Assembly: GCA_934489895.1 (NCBI GenBank)
Contig: CAKSST010000001.1
Location: 144,548 to 208,547 of the forward strand
DNA: 64,000 bases
From: an uncultured Eubacteriales bacterium
GTDB taxonomy: Bacteria > Bacillota > Clostridia > Oscillospirales > Acutalibacteraceae
Direction of reading: 5' to 3'
Part shown: positions 47,824 through 57,369 of the stretch, piece by piece
Layout: each line of letters starts with the position of its first letter
How positions within the stretch are numbered: position 1 is the stretch's first letter
The notes under the pieces: generated by a model
What the model was told of the DNA's origin: nothing
The model's input: the letters and a program-made list of their open reading frames with translations, nothing else
Databases searched by the model: none
Position numbers and translations under genes: made by a program

Positions 47824-48273
47824 ATGGCACTTCGCAACATAGTAAAATTGGGCGACCCCTTTTTAAGAAAAGTGTGCCGCACAGTTGTGAATTTTGATGA
47901 TAAATTAGCGCAGATCCTTGATGATATGAATGATACTATGCGTGACGCTGACGGTGTTGGTCTTGCCGCGCCGCAGGTGGGAATTATGCGAAGATATTGC
48001 ATTGTTGACGTGGGCGATGGACTTATTGAGCTTATTAATCCTGTTATTATTGAAGCAAGCGGCGAGCAGACTGATGCAGAAGGCTGTCTTTCTTTACCGG
48101 GCGAGTCTGCCGAGGTAACACGTCCTATGAATGTTACTGTTCGCGCTCAGGACAGAAACGGAAAGATTTTTACTGTTAAGGGCGAGGGACTAAAAGCCAG
48201 AGCTTTTTGTCATGAAATTGACCACCTTGACGGAATACTTTATATTGATAAAGCAAATAAGGAAACAGAGTAA
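47824..48273 (+). CDS. def: peptide deformylase
   Basis: 149 residues. Motif 1 GVGLAAPQVG (near 42), motif 2 EGCLSLPGE (near 89) and motif 3 CHEIDHLDGILY (near 130) supply the metal ligands Cys and two His. It removes the N-formyl group from nascent proteins, and is paired with fmt two bases downstream. Confidence 0.97.
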   Translation: MALRNIVKLGDPFLRKVCRTVVNFDDKLAQILDDMNDTMRDADGVGLAAPQVGIMRRYCIVDVGDGLIELINPVIIEASGEQTDAEGCLSLPGESAEVTRPMNVTVRAQDRNGKIFTVKGEGLKARAFCHEIDHLDGILYIDKANKETE

Positions 48274-48275
48274 AT

Positions 48276-49217
48276 ATGAATATTGTTTTTATGGGTACGC
48301 CAGACTTTGCGGTACAAAGTCTTGATGCGTTGCTTTGCGCGGGACATAATGTGACAGCAGTATTTACACAGCCTGACAAACCGCAGGGCAGAAAAATGAT
48401 ATTGACGCCGCCGCCCATTAAGGAGTATGCGCTTGATAAAAATTTGACAGTTTATCAGCCGCTAACCCTTAAGGACGGCCAAGCACTTAATATATTAGGC
48501 GAGCTTAAGCCTGACGCTATTGTGGTTGTGGCTTACGGAAGATTTTTACCCAAAGAAATTTTAGAGTTGCCCAAATTTGGTTGCATTAATGTACACGCTT
48601 CACTTTTGCCGCGCTGGCGCGGCGCTTCGCCTATACAATGGTGTATTGTGCAGGGTGATAAAACCACTGGTGTATGCACACAAAAGATGGCTGAGGGTAT
48701 GGATACAGGCAATATTCTTGAATGTGCAAAAACAGATATTGGTGAGAACGAAACAGCTGAGCAGCTTTTTGACAGGCTGTCGGTTATGGGTGCAAATTTG
48801 ATTGTTTCAACCCTTTATAAGCTGGAAAAAGGCGAAATTAATGCTATCAAACAGGACGAAGGCAGTGCCACATATGCTCCTATAATAAAAAAAGAAATGG
48901 GCAAAATTGATTTTGGCAAATCTGCTTTAGAAATACACAATCTTATAAGAGGCTTTTATCCTTGGCCATCAACCTACTTTGTTTATAACGGCAAGCGTTA
49001 CAAGGTTATAAGCGCAAAAATCGGTGATAAATGTAACGCTGCCGCTTCAACAGTTGTTAAAAGCCAAGGTAAGTTTTTAATTGCTTGCGGTGACGGTGTT
49101 TCAATTGAAATACTTACAATTCAGCCTGAGGGCTCGAGAGCTATGAGTGCCGCAGAATTTTTGGCAGGACATAGCAATTGGTGCGGTCTTGTTTTAGATG
49201 AGGACGATAAAGCTTGA
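48276..49217 (+). CDS. fmt: methionyl-tRNA formyltransferase
   Basis: 313 residues. MNIVFMGTPDFAVQSLDALL, the catalytic INVHASLLPRWRGASPIQWC block (near 107-126) and the C-terminal OB-fold with IRGFYPWPSTYF. It formylates initiator Met-tRNA. The stop shares one base with the start of rsmB, indicating translational coupling. Confidence 0.97.
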   Translation: MNIVFMGTPDFAVQSLDALLCAGHNVTAVFTQPDKPQGRKMILTPPPIKEYALDKNLTVYQPLTLKDGQALNILGELKPDAIVVVAYGRFLPKEILELPKFGCINVHASLLPRWRGASPIQWCIVQGDKTTGVCTQKMAEGMDTGNILECAKTDIGENETAEQLFDRLSVMGANLIVSTLYKLEKGEINAIKQDEGSATYAPIIKKEMGKIDFGKSALEIHNLIRGFYPWPSTYFVYNGKRYKVISAKIGDKCNAAASTVVKSQGKFLIACGDGVSIEILTIQPEGSRAMSAAEFLAGHSNWCGLVLDEDDKA

Positions 49218-50479
49218 TGAAAAATGCAAGAACTTTAGCCGTTGATGCGCTTGTACAGACCGAAAGGTCGGGCGCTTATTCAAACTTAGCAATAAATGAG
49301 GTTTTGGCTGATTGCGGTCTTGATAAACGAGAGAGAAGCCTTGCAAGTGCATTGTTTTTTGGTGTTCTTGAACGTAAAATGACACTTGACTACTATATTG
49401 GCAGCCTGCTTACGCGTAAAGGCGGAAGAATCCATTGTTTTACAAGACAGGTTCTTCGATGCGCTATTTATCAGATGCTGTATATGGACAAAATTCCAAA
49501 CAGCGCCGCAGTTAATGAGGCTGTAAAGATGATGAAAGCGTCTAAACGCCACAGCGAAACATCCTTTGTAAACGCGATACTGCGAAAAGCTGCGCAGGGT
49601 TTGCCGCCATTACCGGACGATGCAACGTATAAATATTCGGCGCCGCAATGGCTTGTTGATAGTTTATATAATGATTACGGCAAGCAAGATGCTGATAAAT
49701 TTTTAGAAAATTCACTTTTAACTCCGCCGCTTTATATTAGGGTTAACACCATTAAAACAAATGCAGATGAGTTAATAGATTTGCTTGGTCAAAAGGGTAT
49801 TAATGCCCAAAAGACAGCGATTGACAATGCTTTGCTTTTAACCGGCTACAACGGTGCGGAAAATGAAGACTATTATAAAAAAGGTTATTATTATTTTCAG
49901 GACCTTGCATCACAAACCTGCGTGGCAAAAATCGGCTTAAAGCCAAAAGAAAGCTTTGTTGATCTTTGTGCCGCGCCCGGCGGTAAGAGTTTTACAGCCG
50001 CGCAGTATTTGAAAAACGACGGTAAAATTCTTTCCTGCGATTTGCATGAGCACAGGGTGGAGCTTATTAAGAAATCTGCAAACAGATTGGGTATTACCTG
50101 CATTGAGTGCAGGCAGATGGATGCCGTATATACACAAAACATCGGTGTTTTTGATGCCGTGCTTTGCGATGTGCCTTGCTCGGGTCTTGGCGTTATTGCA
50201 AGAAAGCCGGATATTAAATATAAAGACCCAAAAGACTTTTCCGAGATTGAAAAAACCCAAAAACAAATTTTAAACACAGCCGCCGCATACGTTAAAAAGG
50301 GCGGAAGACTTGTATACTCAACATGTACATTACGCAAGGCAGAAAACGAAAATATGGTTGATTGCTTTTTGCGCGAACATAATGATTTTGAAATTGCAGT
50401 CCCTCCTAAAACATTTTTTCCGCATATCGACGGGACAGACGGTTTTTTTGTTGCGGTGCTTTGTAAAAAAACGAGGTGA
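49217..50479 (+). CDS. rsmB: 16S rRNA (cytosine-967-C5) methyltransferase
   Basis: 420 residues. N-terminal NusB-like RNA-binding domain (about 1-140) and C-terminal Rossmann methyltransferase: CAAPGGKSFTAAQYL (SAM motif I), DVPCSGLGVIARKPDIKY (motif IV Cys) and YSTCTLRKAENE (motif VI catalytic Cys). The ATG at 49217 overlaps the fmt stop. Its place between fmt and rlmN is the standard Firmicutes order. Confidence 0.95.
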   Translation: MKNARTLAVDALVQTERSGAYSNLAINEVLADCGLDKRERSLASALFFGVLERKMTLDYYIGSLLTRKGGRIHCFTRQVLRCAIYQMLYMDKIPNSAAVNEAVKMMKASKRHSETSFVNAILRKAAQGLPPLPDDATYKYSAPQWLVDSLYNDYGKQDADKFLENSLLTPPLYIRVNTIKTNADELIDLLGQKGINAQKTAIDNALLLTGYNGAENEDYYKKGYYYFQDLASQTCVAKIGLKPKESFVDLCAAPGGKSFTAAQYLKNDGKILSCDLHEHRVELIKKSANRLGITCIECRQMDAVYTQNIGVFDAVLCDVPCSGLGVIARKPDIKYKDPKDFSEIEKTQKQILNTAAAYVKKGGRLVYSTCTLRKAENENMVDCFLREHNDFEIAVPPKTFFPHIDGTDGFFVAVLCKKTR

Positions 50480-50483
50480 ATAG

Positions 50484-51530
50484 TTGTTGAAGCCTGATTT
50501 ACGCTCCTTTAACGAGGATGAAATATTGTCCATTATAAGACAATACAATTTGCCTGATTACCGCGCAAAACAGTTGTTTAGCGGCTTACAGGGCGGAGCG
50601 GACAGCTTTGACGAGCTTACCACTTTACCTAAAGCATTACGCAAAACTTTAAGCGAAAATTATATGATTTCGTCCGTTAAGGCAATAAAACGTCTTGAAT
50701 CTGAAATTGACGGCACGGTTAAATATCTGTATGAGCTTTATGACGGAAATACCGTTGAGTCAGTTTTTATGATTTATCATCATGGCTGCAGCATATGTGT
50801 TTCTACGCAGGTGGGCTGCAGAATGGGCTGTAAATTTTGCGCATCGGGACAAAACGGGCTGGTGCGGAATCTGACCGCTGGAGAAATTTTGGCGCAGATA
50901 TGGTACGCTCAGAAGGATAACGGCAAGCGCATTTCAAACGTTGTGCTTATGGGTATGGGCGAGCCGCTTGATAATTTTGATAACACCGTAAGGTTTTTAG
51001 AGCTTGTAAGCCATCCGCAAGGCTTGAATATAGGTCTGCGACATATTTCGGTTTCAACATCAGGTCTGGTAGATAAGATTGAAGCGCTTGAAAAAATGGG
51101 ATTTCCCATTACGCTTTCAATATCCTTACACGCGCCTAATGATACAATAAGAAATCAGACAATGCCTGTTAACAAAAAATGGGGAACTGATAAGTTGATT
51201 GAAATCTGCAGGGGATATGCACAGCGCACAAAGCGAAGGGTTTCTTATGAATACGCTTTGATTGCTGGAGTAAATGACTCGGAATTTTGTGCAGTGGAGC
51301 TTGCAAGCAAACTTAAAGGCAGTTTGTGTCACGTTAATCTTATCCCCATAAACGAGGTTAAGGAAAATAACTACAAAAAGCCTGACAGAAAAAATATTGA
51401 GCATTTTAAGGATATTTTAACAAGCAAAGGTATTAATGCTACAATAAGAAGAATTCTGGGCGCAGATATTAATGCTTCTTGCGGCCAGCTAAGAAGTTCA
51501 TATCAAAAGAAAAGGGGGAGCGAAACATGA
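50484..51530 (+). CDS. rlmN: 23S rRNA (adenine-2503-C2) methyltransferase, radical SAM
   Basis: 348 residues. Radical SAM cluster motif CRMGCKFC (near 115), GMGEPLDNFDNTVRFLELV (near 155) and the catalytic C-terminal cysteine in DINASCGQLR. It methylates A2503 of 23S rRNA and A37 of some tRNAs. Start is TTG (50484 or 50487) behind GAGGTGA. The stop overlaps the phosphatase start (ATGA). Confidence 0.95.
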   Translation: MLKPDLRSFNEDEILSIIRQYNLPDYRAKQLFSGLQGGADSFDELTTLPKALRKTLSENYMISSVKAIKRLESEIDGTVKYLYELYDGNTVESVFMIYHHGCSICVSTQVGCRMGCKFCASGQNGLVRNLTAGEILAQIWYAQKDNGKRISNVVLMGMGEPLDNFDNTVRFLELVSHPQGLNIGLRHISVSTSGLVDKIEALEKMGFPITLSISLHAPNDTIRNQTMPVNKKWGTDKLIEICRGYAQRTKRRVSYEYALIAGVNDSEFCAVELASKLKGSLCHVNLIPINEVKENNYKKPDRKNIEHFKDILTSKGINATIRRILGADINASCGQLRSSYQKKRGSET

Positions 51531-52252
51531 GAATAGCAACCAAAACCGATAAGGGCGCGGTACGCAATGTTAATCAGGACTCTTTTGCCGCAAGCCAGGT
51601 TGGCGGCAAGGTTTGGGCGGTTGTTTGTGACGGTATGGGCGGAGCCAATGCCGGGAGTATTGCAAGCGCGAATGCTGTAAAAAAGATAACTGATGTTATG
51701 GAACAATCCTTAAGCTCTCATATGGGTGCTGCTTATTTACGCTCTACCTTGCAATCCTCGCTTGAAACTGCAAACGCAATGCTGTATGATATGGCACAGA
51801 AAAATGAGGCTTATGCCGGTATGGGTACAACCGCCGTTTTAACAGTTGTTTTGAATTCGACGGCTTATTTTGCTCATGTTGGTGACAGCCGACTGTATAT
51901 TTGCAGAAATGGAGAACTTAAGCAGCTGACAAGTGACCATTCAATTGTTCAGTATATGGTTGAAAACGGTCAGTTAACAGCAAGTGAGGCAAAAACGCAT
52001 CCCCGTAAGAATGTAATTACAAGGGCAATTGGTGTTGATGAAAGAATAAGTGTTGACCTTGGTGAATGTACGGTTTATGAGACAGACAGACTGTTGCTTT
52101 GCTCTGACGGACTGACAAATTACGTTGACTCTGATAAAATACTTGAGGTAATGAAGAGCGATGGTTTTGATTCTATACCACAAACACTGATTGATTTGGC
52201 AAATAACGGCGGCGGCGGAGATAATATTACCGCTGTTGTCATAGAAATATAA
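51527..52252 (+). CDS. prpC: PP2C-type Ser/Thr protein phosphatase
   Basis: 241 residues. Metal-binding motifs NQDSF, VVCDGMGGANAG (near 37), HVGDSRLY (near 118), LLCSDGLTNYV (near 190) and GGGDNITAVVI at the end. It dephosphorylates substrates of the neighbouring PASTA kinase. The ATG at 51527 overlaps the rlmN stop; an upstream in-frame extension lies within rlmN and is not conserved. Confidence 0.95.
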   Translation: MRIATKTDKGAVRNVNQDSFAASQVGGKVWAVVCDGMGGANAGSIASANAVKKITDVMEQSLSSHMGAAYLRSTLQSSLETANAMLYDMAQKNEAYAGMGTTAVLTVVLNSTAYFAHVGDSRLYICRNGELKQLTSDHSIVQYMVENGQLTASEAKTHPRKNVITRAIGVDERISVDLGECTVYETDRLLLCSDGLTNYVDSDKILEVMKSDGFDSIPQTLIDLANNGGGGDNITAVVIEI

Positions 52253-52304
52253 ACTGTAAGGATTTATACTAATTCTACGCCGAGCGGCAGATAGGATGGA
52301 TTTT

Positions 52305-54377
52305 ATGGAAGACAAGTTTATTGGTAAAAGATTAGATGGACGTTATGAAATCAGAGAGCTTATAGGCGTTGGCGGAATGGCTATGGTATATAAGGCTTAT
52401 GACAATACCATGGATAGAATTGTTGCTGTAAAAATTCTTAAGGAGGAATTTGCTTCTAACGAGGATTTTTTACGTAGATTTAAAAATGAGTCAAAGGCTG
52501 TTTCTATGCTCTCTCACCCTAACATTGTCAAGGTTTTTGATGTTAGCATTGGTGATTTACTCCAATATATTGTTATGGAATATATTGACGGTATTACATT
52601 AAAGGAATATATTGAGCAACAAGGTAAGCTTGAATGGAAGGATGCTGTGCATTTTGTTGTACAGATACTCAGAGGCTTACAACACGCTCACGATAAGGGC
52701 ATAGTTCACCGTGATGTTAAACCGCAGAATGTAATGGTGTTGGCAAACGGCACTATCAAGGTTACTGATTTTGGTATTGCACGTTTTGCAAGAGGCGGCC
52801 AGCGTACTATTACCGATAAGGCTATCGGATCAGTTCATTACATTAGTCCTGAGCAGGCTCGCGGTGACGCTGCGGCTGACAAGGCAGATATTTATTCCGT
52901 AGGTGTAATGCTTTATGAAATGCTGACGGGACAGGTGCCTTTCCAGGCTGACAGCGCGGTTTCGGTTGCTATCATGCAGCTTCAGCGTGAGCCCAAGCCT
53001 TTACATGAGATTGATGAGCAAATTCCGCTCGGCCTTGAGCAGATTACAATGCACGCTATGCAAAAGGACGCAAATCGCCGTTATCATTCCGCATCAGAAA
53101 TGCTGTGCAATCTGGAAGAGTTTGAAAAAGACCCTCAAATGACATTTGAATACTCTACGTTTGTTGACAATGACCCCACAAAGTATGTTGCTGATGTGGT
53201 TGAGTCTACGGAAGAACAACCGCAGGACGAACAAGAACAGCCTGTTGCTGAAAAAACACCTGTTATACCTATACTTGCAGGCGTTGCCGTTACCTTTGTT
53301 GTTGCACTGATAATACTGTGTTTAATATTTATACCTAAGCTATTCGGTAAAACAGGCACAGAGGTTGTTATTCCCGATTTTGCAAAATACACTCTTGTAT
53401 CAGGTGAAGAGGGCGATGCAAATGCGGTATATGAGCCGTTGACATATCAGGAACTGTTGGATAATGCAGACCTGAATGAAAAGTTTAAGTTTGCATATGA
53501 GTGGGAATATAATGCCGATTACGAATACGGTGAGATTTACGATACTCAGCCCGGTGCAAACCGTAAGGTTAAAAAAGGTTCGGAGGTTACGGTATATGTA
53601 AGTATGGGACAGGTGCTTGCAAAGGTGCCCGATGTTTACGGAAAATCCGAAACGCTCGCAATTACAGAATTAAAGGCAGAAGGCTTTAATCCCATAGTTG
53701 TTGAGATGCCCGATGAAAATGTTGCCGACGGTATGATTATAAGAACCGAGCCTGAGCGCGGAACAAGTGTATATTCGGGAACGGATGTTACCATTTATGT
53801 AAGCACCGGCGAAGCCACAAAATATGTTGAGCTTCCCAATGTTATCGGTCTTTATGAGGCTGCTGCCAAAAAAGAAATTGAGGATGCCGGTCTTAGGGTT
53901 GGCACAGTTACGAAAGTAAACAGTTCAAAGCCTGCGGGCGTTGTTGTTTCTCAGAATCCGTCAACCAACAATACCGCTCAGGTTGGTGAGGGCACGACGG
54001 TTAATGTTGAAATAAGCAATGGTATTGTAGAATACGAATTTTCTGTTAAGGTTCCAATTCCCGATGATTATAAGGCAACTACAGGCTATGTTTCTGCATG
54101 GATAAACAACGGTAATGAAATGTATGCAGAGTCTACAAAGATTAATTTAAAGAATCCTACTGACTATACATTTAAATTCAAGACTACTGAGTCTAATTTG
54201 AAGGTTGTTATCAAGTTAAGTGATGATAAAAAGAATTATGATGATTATCTTGAATTAACCGTCGACTGCAAAAAGGGCTCTTACAGCGCAACAAAGACTT
54301 TTGACTATCCTAAGGCTGTAAAAGAGCATACACCTTCAAGCTCTGCTATAAGCAGTAATACATCAAGCTTATCATAG
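52305..54377 (+). CDS. prkC: PASTA-domain Ser/Thr protein kinase
   Basis: 690 residues. Cytoplasmic kinase domain (about 10-270; GVGGMAMVYKAYD, VAVKIL Lys, IVHRDVKPQN, VTDFGIARF, SPEQARG), one membrane helix (about 325-347, PILAGVAVTFVVALIILCLI) and an extracellular region with about three PASTA repeats (350-570) followed by a beta-rich domain and a Ser-rich tail. It senses muropeptides and controls growth and spore germination in relatives. ATG 52305 has AGGA at good distance; the ATG 9 bases upstream does not. Confidence 0.95.
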   Translation: MEDKFIGKRLDGRYEIRELIGVGGMAMVYKAYDNTMDRIVAVKILKEEFASNEDFLRRFKNESKAVSMLSHPNIVKVFDVSIGDLLQYIVMEYIDGITLKEYIEQQGKLEWKDAVHFVVQILRGLQHAHDKGIVHRDVKPQNVMVLANGTIKVTDFGIARFARGGQRTITDKAIGSVHYISPEQARGDAAADKADIYSVGVMLYEMLTGQVPFQADSAVSVAIMQLQREPKPLHEIDEQIPLGLEQITMHAMQKDANRRYHSASEMLCNLEEFEKDPQMTFEYSTFVDNDPTKYVADVVESTEEQPQDEQEQPVAEKTPVIPILAGVAVTFVVALIILCLIFIPKLFGKTGTEVVIPDFAKYTLVSGEEGDANAVYEPLTYQELLDNADLNEKFKFAYEWEYNADYEYGEIYDTQPGANRKVKKGSEVTVYVSMGQVLAKVPDVYGKSETLAITELKAEGFNPIVVEMPDENVADGMIIRTEPERGTSVYSGTDVTIYVSTGEATKYVELPNVIGLYEAAAKKEIEDAGLRVGTVTKVNSSKPAGVVVSQNPSTNNTAQVGEGTTVNVEISNGIVEYEFSVKVPIPDDYKATTGYVSAWINNGNEMYAESTKINLKNPTDYTFKFKTTESNLKVVIKLSDDKKNYDDYLELTVDCKKGSYSATKTFDYPKAVKEHTPSSSAISSNTSSLS

Positions 54378-54393
54378 GACAAATACAACTGAC

Positions 54394-55275
54394 ATGACAG
54401 GAATTATAATTAAAGCTATTGCCGGTTTTTATTATGTTAAAGCCGGCAATACTGTTTATGAATGTAAGGCAAGAGGAATATTGAAGCGGCATGGTATTTC
54501 TCCGCTGCCCGGTGATTATGTTGAGTTTTCAACAGTAGGTGCGCAAAACGGTATTATTGAGGCCGTTCAGGAGAGGAAAAACGCTTTCAAAAGGCCTACG
54601 GTTGCCAATGTTGATAAGATGTTTATTGTTTCATCTTTTTCAACACCTGTGCCTAATACCTATCTGATAGATTTAATGACTGTTATTTCGCTGAGTAAGG
54701 GCATTGAACCGATAATTGTTTTTAACAAGTGCGATATGGGTGATTTTGGTGAGTACGAAAGCATCTATAAAAACGCAAGCTTCAAGGTTTATACAGTATC
54801 AGCTACCGAAAAGCTTGGTTTAGACCAACTTTATGACGAGTTTGATGGGAGCGTTTGTGTATTTACAGGCAACTCGGGCGTAGGTAAATCCAGCTTACTT
54901 AACGCTTTATTTGACGGTTGGTCTTTAGCCACGGGTGATGTCAGTCAGAAGCTTGGTAGGGGCCGGCATACTACCCGTGAGGTTCAGCTGTTTGAATACG
55001 GTGAAAAGGGATATGTTATTGATACCCCCGGATTTTCTGCTATTGAATTGAAGATGGGCGAGGGACTGGACACATTCAATCTGCAAAACTGTTTTTGTGA
55101 ATTTAAAAAATATAACGGCGGTTGTCGTTTTATAGGATGTTCACATACTGTAGAAAACGGATGCTCAATAATAGAAGCGGTAAATGACGGTTTGATTGCA
55201 AAAAGCAGATTTGAAAGTTACTGTATGATATATAATGAACTTAAAGCTTTGGAAGATAATAAATTTAAAAACTGA
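54394..55275 (+). CDS. rsgA: ribosome small subunit-dependent GTPase A
   Basis: 293 residues. Circularly permuted GTPase order: G4 FNKCDMG (near 110), then G1 GNSGVGKSSLLNAL (near 162), then G3 DTPGFSA (near 210). N-terminal OB-fold and C-terminal zinc knuckle CRFIGCSHTVENGC (near 248). It helps mature the 30S subunit. In related genomes rpe and thiN often follow; here they do not. Confidence 0.95.
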   Translation: MTGIIIKAIAGFYYVKAGNTVYECKARGILKRHGISPLPGDYVEFSTVGAQNGIIEAVQERKNAFKRPTVANVDKMFIVSSFSTPVPNTYLIDLMTVISLSKGIEPIIVFNKCDMGDFGEYESIYKNASFKVYTVSATEKLGLDQLYDEFDGSVCVFTGNSGVGKSSLLNALFDGWSLATGDVSQKLGRGRHTTREVQLFEYGEKGYVIDTPGFSAIELKMGEGLDTFNLQNCFCEFKKYNGGCRFIGCSHTVENGCSIIEAVNDGLIAKSRFESYCMIYNELKALEDNKFKN

Positions 55276-55281
55276 AGATTT

Positions 55282-55310
55282 GTAACAAAAACTGTACCGA
55301 TGTGTATAAT
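55282..55310 (+). promoter_or_regulatory. putative promoter before the small membrane protein and spoVM
   Basis: GTAACA (55282-55287), a 17-base spacer and TATAAT (55305-55310), just after rsgA. The -35 is poor; a sporulation sigma factor may be used instead. Confidence 0.4.
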
Positions 55311-55382
55311 GTTAACAGACAAAGCGGTGTTTTTTGAAAATACTGATTTGGGCTTATAGCATAACATAAGGACGGTGATGGT

Positions 55383-55526
55383 GTGAGAAGACAACGCCAC
55401 AAAAAAGGGGTATTTATTATTTCTTTTGGTTTTGGCTTATTGGTGGCATGTTTTTGTCCGCCGAAATTTTTGATAATTGTTTTATCCATTACCGTTATTG
55501 TCCTTGGTATTGCTAATTGCAAATAA
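55383..55526 (+). CDS. 47-residue membrane protein between rsgA and spoVM
   Basis: The GTG start opens 47 codons: a basic N-terminus (MRRQRHKKG), a first hydrophobic helix (VFIISFGFGLLVACFC), a PPK turn and a second helix (FLIIVLSITVIVLGIANC). A helical hairpin membrane protein of unknown function. It occupies the place where rpe/thiN are found in Bacillus, directly before spoVM, so a sporulation role is possible but unproven. The ribosome binding site is weak (GGTGATG). Confidence 0.6.
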   Translation: MRRQRHKKGVFIISFGFGLLVACFCPPKFLIIVLSITVIVLGIANCK

Positions 55527-55545
55527 TTGGCGGAGGTATTTTTGA

Positions 55546-55635
55546 ATGAAAGTGATTGTAGTTAATAATCCAAAGTTTTGGAGCAGAATTTTGAGATTGA
55601 TTTTCGGAATAAAAAAGGTTAATACAACTATATAA
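55546..55635 (+). CDS. spoVM: SpoVM-like sporulation peptide
   Basis: A 29-residue ORF behind a strong GGAGG (55532-55536). The sequence MKVIVVNNPKFWSRILRLIF plus GIKKVNTTI matches the SpoVM pattern: short N-terminus, the central Pro-Lys-Phe, an amphipathic helix and a basic end. SpoVM inserts into the forespore outer membrane by sensing convex curvature and anchors the spore coat ATPase SpoIVA. Its place downstream of prpC-prkC-rsgA is the same as in Bacillus. Confidence 0.85.
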   Translation: MKVIVVNNPKFWSRILRLIFGIKKVNTTI

Positions 55636-55640
55636 AATAA

Positions 55641-55672
55641 AAGGAGCAGCATTTTGCTGTTCCTTTTGTTTT
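55641..55672 (+). terminator. terminator after spoVM
   Basis: AAGGAGCAGC pairs with GCTGTTCCTT (one wobble) around a T-rich loop, followed by TTGTTTT. Confidence 0.8.
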
Positions 55673-55738
55673 ATAGGCATAAATTTAACAGTGTTGGAAT
55701 ATTATTTAAACAGTAATAACAGAAAGGTGAGCTGGCTT

Positions 55739-57268
55739 ATGGATTTAAAGATTACCCGACACAGTATTGCTGTAAACGAGATAATTTTTACTCAAACGTT
55801 TGAACAACCGTTAGATATAAGTATTTCTTTGCCCGATTACTGCCCTGATATAATGAGCGTATTAAAGTGCAGGGTTGTACCTTATATTTCGTCTAAAAGC
55901 ATCAACGGTCAGAGTGTTATGATTGAAGGCAATGCTGTGGCAAACCTTATTTATCTTACGGAAGGTGGGAAAATAAGAAGCGTAGAATATGTTTATCCTT
56001 TTTCTAAAAGCGTTGATACAAAAATTGATTGTACAGACATGCATGCTTTTGTTACCGCAAAGAGTGAATATATAAATTGCAGAGTTCTGACACCGCGAAA
56101 GACAGATATACACGGCAGTATTTCGGTATGTGTTAAAATTATTTGCACCAAGGCGGCAGATGTTATTGTTGATATTGATGAGTCACATATGCAGTTTGAC
56201 AGAAAAAATGTTAACAGTACTATGCAGCTTGGCTGTAATGAAAAGCATTTTATCATTGACGAGGAGTTTACTTTAGATAATTCAAAGGAAGCCGCTGTGG
56301 GAATAATACGACACGATTTGTTTGCTACGGTTAAAGATTGCAAAATTATCGGTAACAAGGCCGTAGTAAAAGGAGAGGCTACATTAGAGGTTTTATACTA
56401 CAGTGTTAATGATAAGCTTTGCAGATTTTGCGAAACGGTTCCTTTCAGCCAGATTGTTGAGGCTGACGGAGTAAATGACGGCTGTGACTGTAAGGCTAAA
56501 ATAGAAATTGCGTCACAGGATTTAAGGCTGCAAAATGCAGGGGAAATTGACAGTGGCTTTAATCTTAATGCAAAACTTTGCATAACAATTTTCTCCCTGT
56601 GCAACAACGAAGTGCCGATAATTGTTGATGCCTTTTCAACCGATTACGAAACTGAACTTTCAAAAAGTGATATTAACGTTGAATGGATACTGCAGAATAT
56701 AAATGATAAATTTCTGTGCCGGAAAAATTTAGAATTTACCGACATGACTGTTCAAGAGATAGTTGATTTCAGGTGTGAAGCAAGTGCAAACAATGTGCAG
56801 ATTCAGAATAATCAGTTGGTGCTGAACGGCGCCGTTATTATATGTGTAATATTTATTGATTGTGACGGTGTTACGCATTACAGTGAAAAGCCAGTTGAGT
56901 TTAAGTATTGCTGTGATATTGAAAAAGAACCGCAGGGATTCAGGTGTGAACCGATTGTTGAAGCAATAGCTTCCAGCTACACTATAACCGCCGAGAATTG
57001 CATTGATGCAAGAGTTGAATTATGTGTAAATGCCGACATATATGCAGTTGAACAACTGACCGCAATAAGTGATATTAACATTTTGGAGAACGAACGCAAA
57101 AACAGCAGTACAAAGGGCGCGCTTGTTATATATTATGCAAAATGCAACGAGAGCATATGGAGCATTGCGCGCAAGTACAATACATCGCCGTCACATATTA
57201 AACACGTTAACAATTTGGAAAGCGATTTGCTTTGTGAAGATATTACCTTGCTTATCCCTTGTAAATAA
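55739..57268 (+). CDS. SipL-like protein: SPOCS (DUF3794) domains with C-terminal LysM
   Basis: 509 residues. Three SPOCS-type (DUF3794) beta modules (about 25-130, 165-270, 320-430) begin near IFTQTFEQPLDISISLPDYC, and a LysM domain closes the protein (ESIWSIARKYNTSPSHIKHV, LIPCK). This is the architecture of SipL, which in Clostridioides difficile binds SpoIVA through LysM and is needed for coat formation. Encoded just after spoVM. AAAGGTGAG precedes the ATG. No signal peptide; mother-cell cytoplasmic face expected. Confidence 0.85.
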   Translation: MDLKITRHSIAVNEIIFTQTFEQPLDISISLPDYCPDIMSVLKCRVVPYISSKSINGQSVMIEGNAVANLIYLTEGGKIRSVEYVYPFSKSVDTKIDCTDMHAFVTAKSEYINCRVLTPRKTDIHGSISVCVKIICTKAADVIVDIDESHMQFDRKNVNSTMQLGCNEKHFIIDEEFTLDNSKEAAVGIIRHDLFATVKDCKIIGNKAVVKGEATLEVLYYSVNDKLCRFCETVPFSQIVEADGVNDGCDCKAKIEIASQDLRLQNAGEIDSGFNLNAKLCITIFSLCNNEVPIIVDAFSTDYETELSKSDINVEWILQNINDKFLCRKNLEFTDMTVQEIVDFRCEASANNVQIQNNQLVLNGAVIICVIFIDCDGVTHYSEKPVEFKYCCDIEKEPQGFRCEPIVEAIASSYTITAENCIDARVELCVNADIYAVEQLTAISDINILENERKNSSTKGALVIYYAKCNESIWSIARKYNTSPSHIKHVNNLESDLLCEDITLLIPCK

Positions 57269-57289
57269 AGGCATTTTTGATTATAACAT

Positions 57290-57318
57290 TTGACATTTTG
57301 CATTTATAGATGTATTAT
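57290..57318 (+). promoter_or_regulatory. pncB promoter
   Basis: TTGACA (57290-57295), a 17-base spacer, TATTAT (57313-57318). Confidence 0.75.
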
Positions 57319-57320
57319 TA

Positions 57321-57340
57321 TGGCAGATGAAAATCTGCCA
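57321..57340. promoter_or_regulatory. palindrome at the pncB transcription start
   Basis: TGGCAGAT-GAAA-ATCTGCCA, a perfect 8-base stem beginning 3 bases after the -10. It could be an operator or a 5' RNA-stabilising hairpin. Confidence 0.45.
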
Positions 57341-57369
57341 TAATTTTATATTATAAAGGAAATGAGAAA

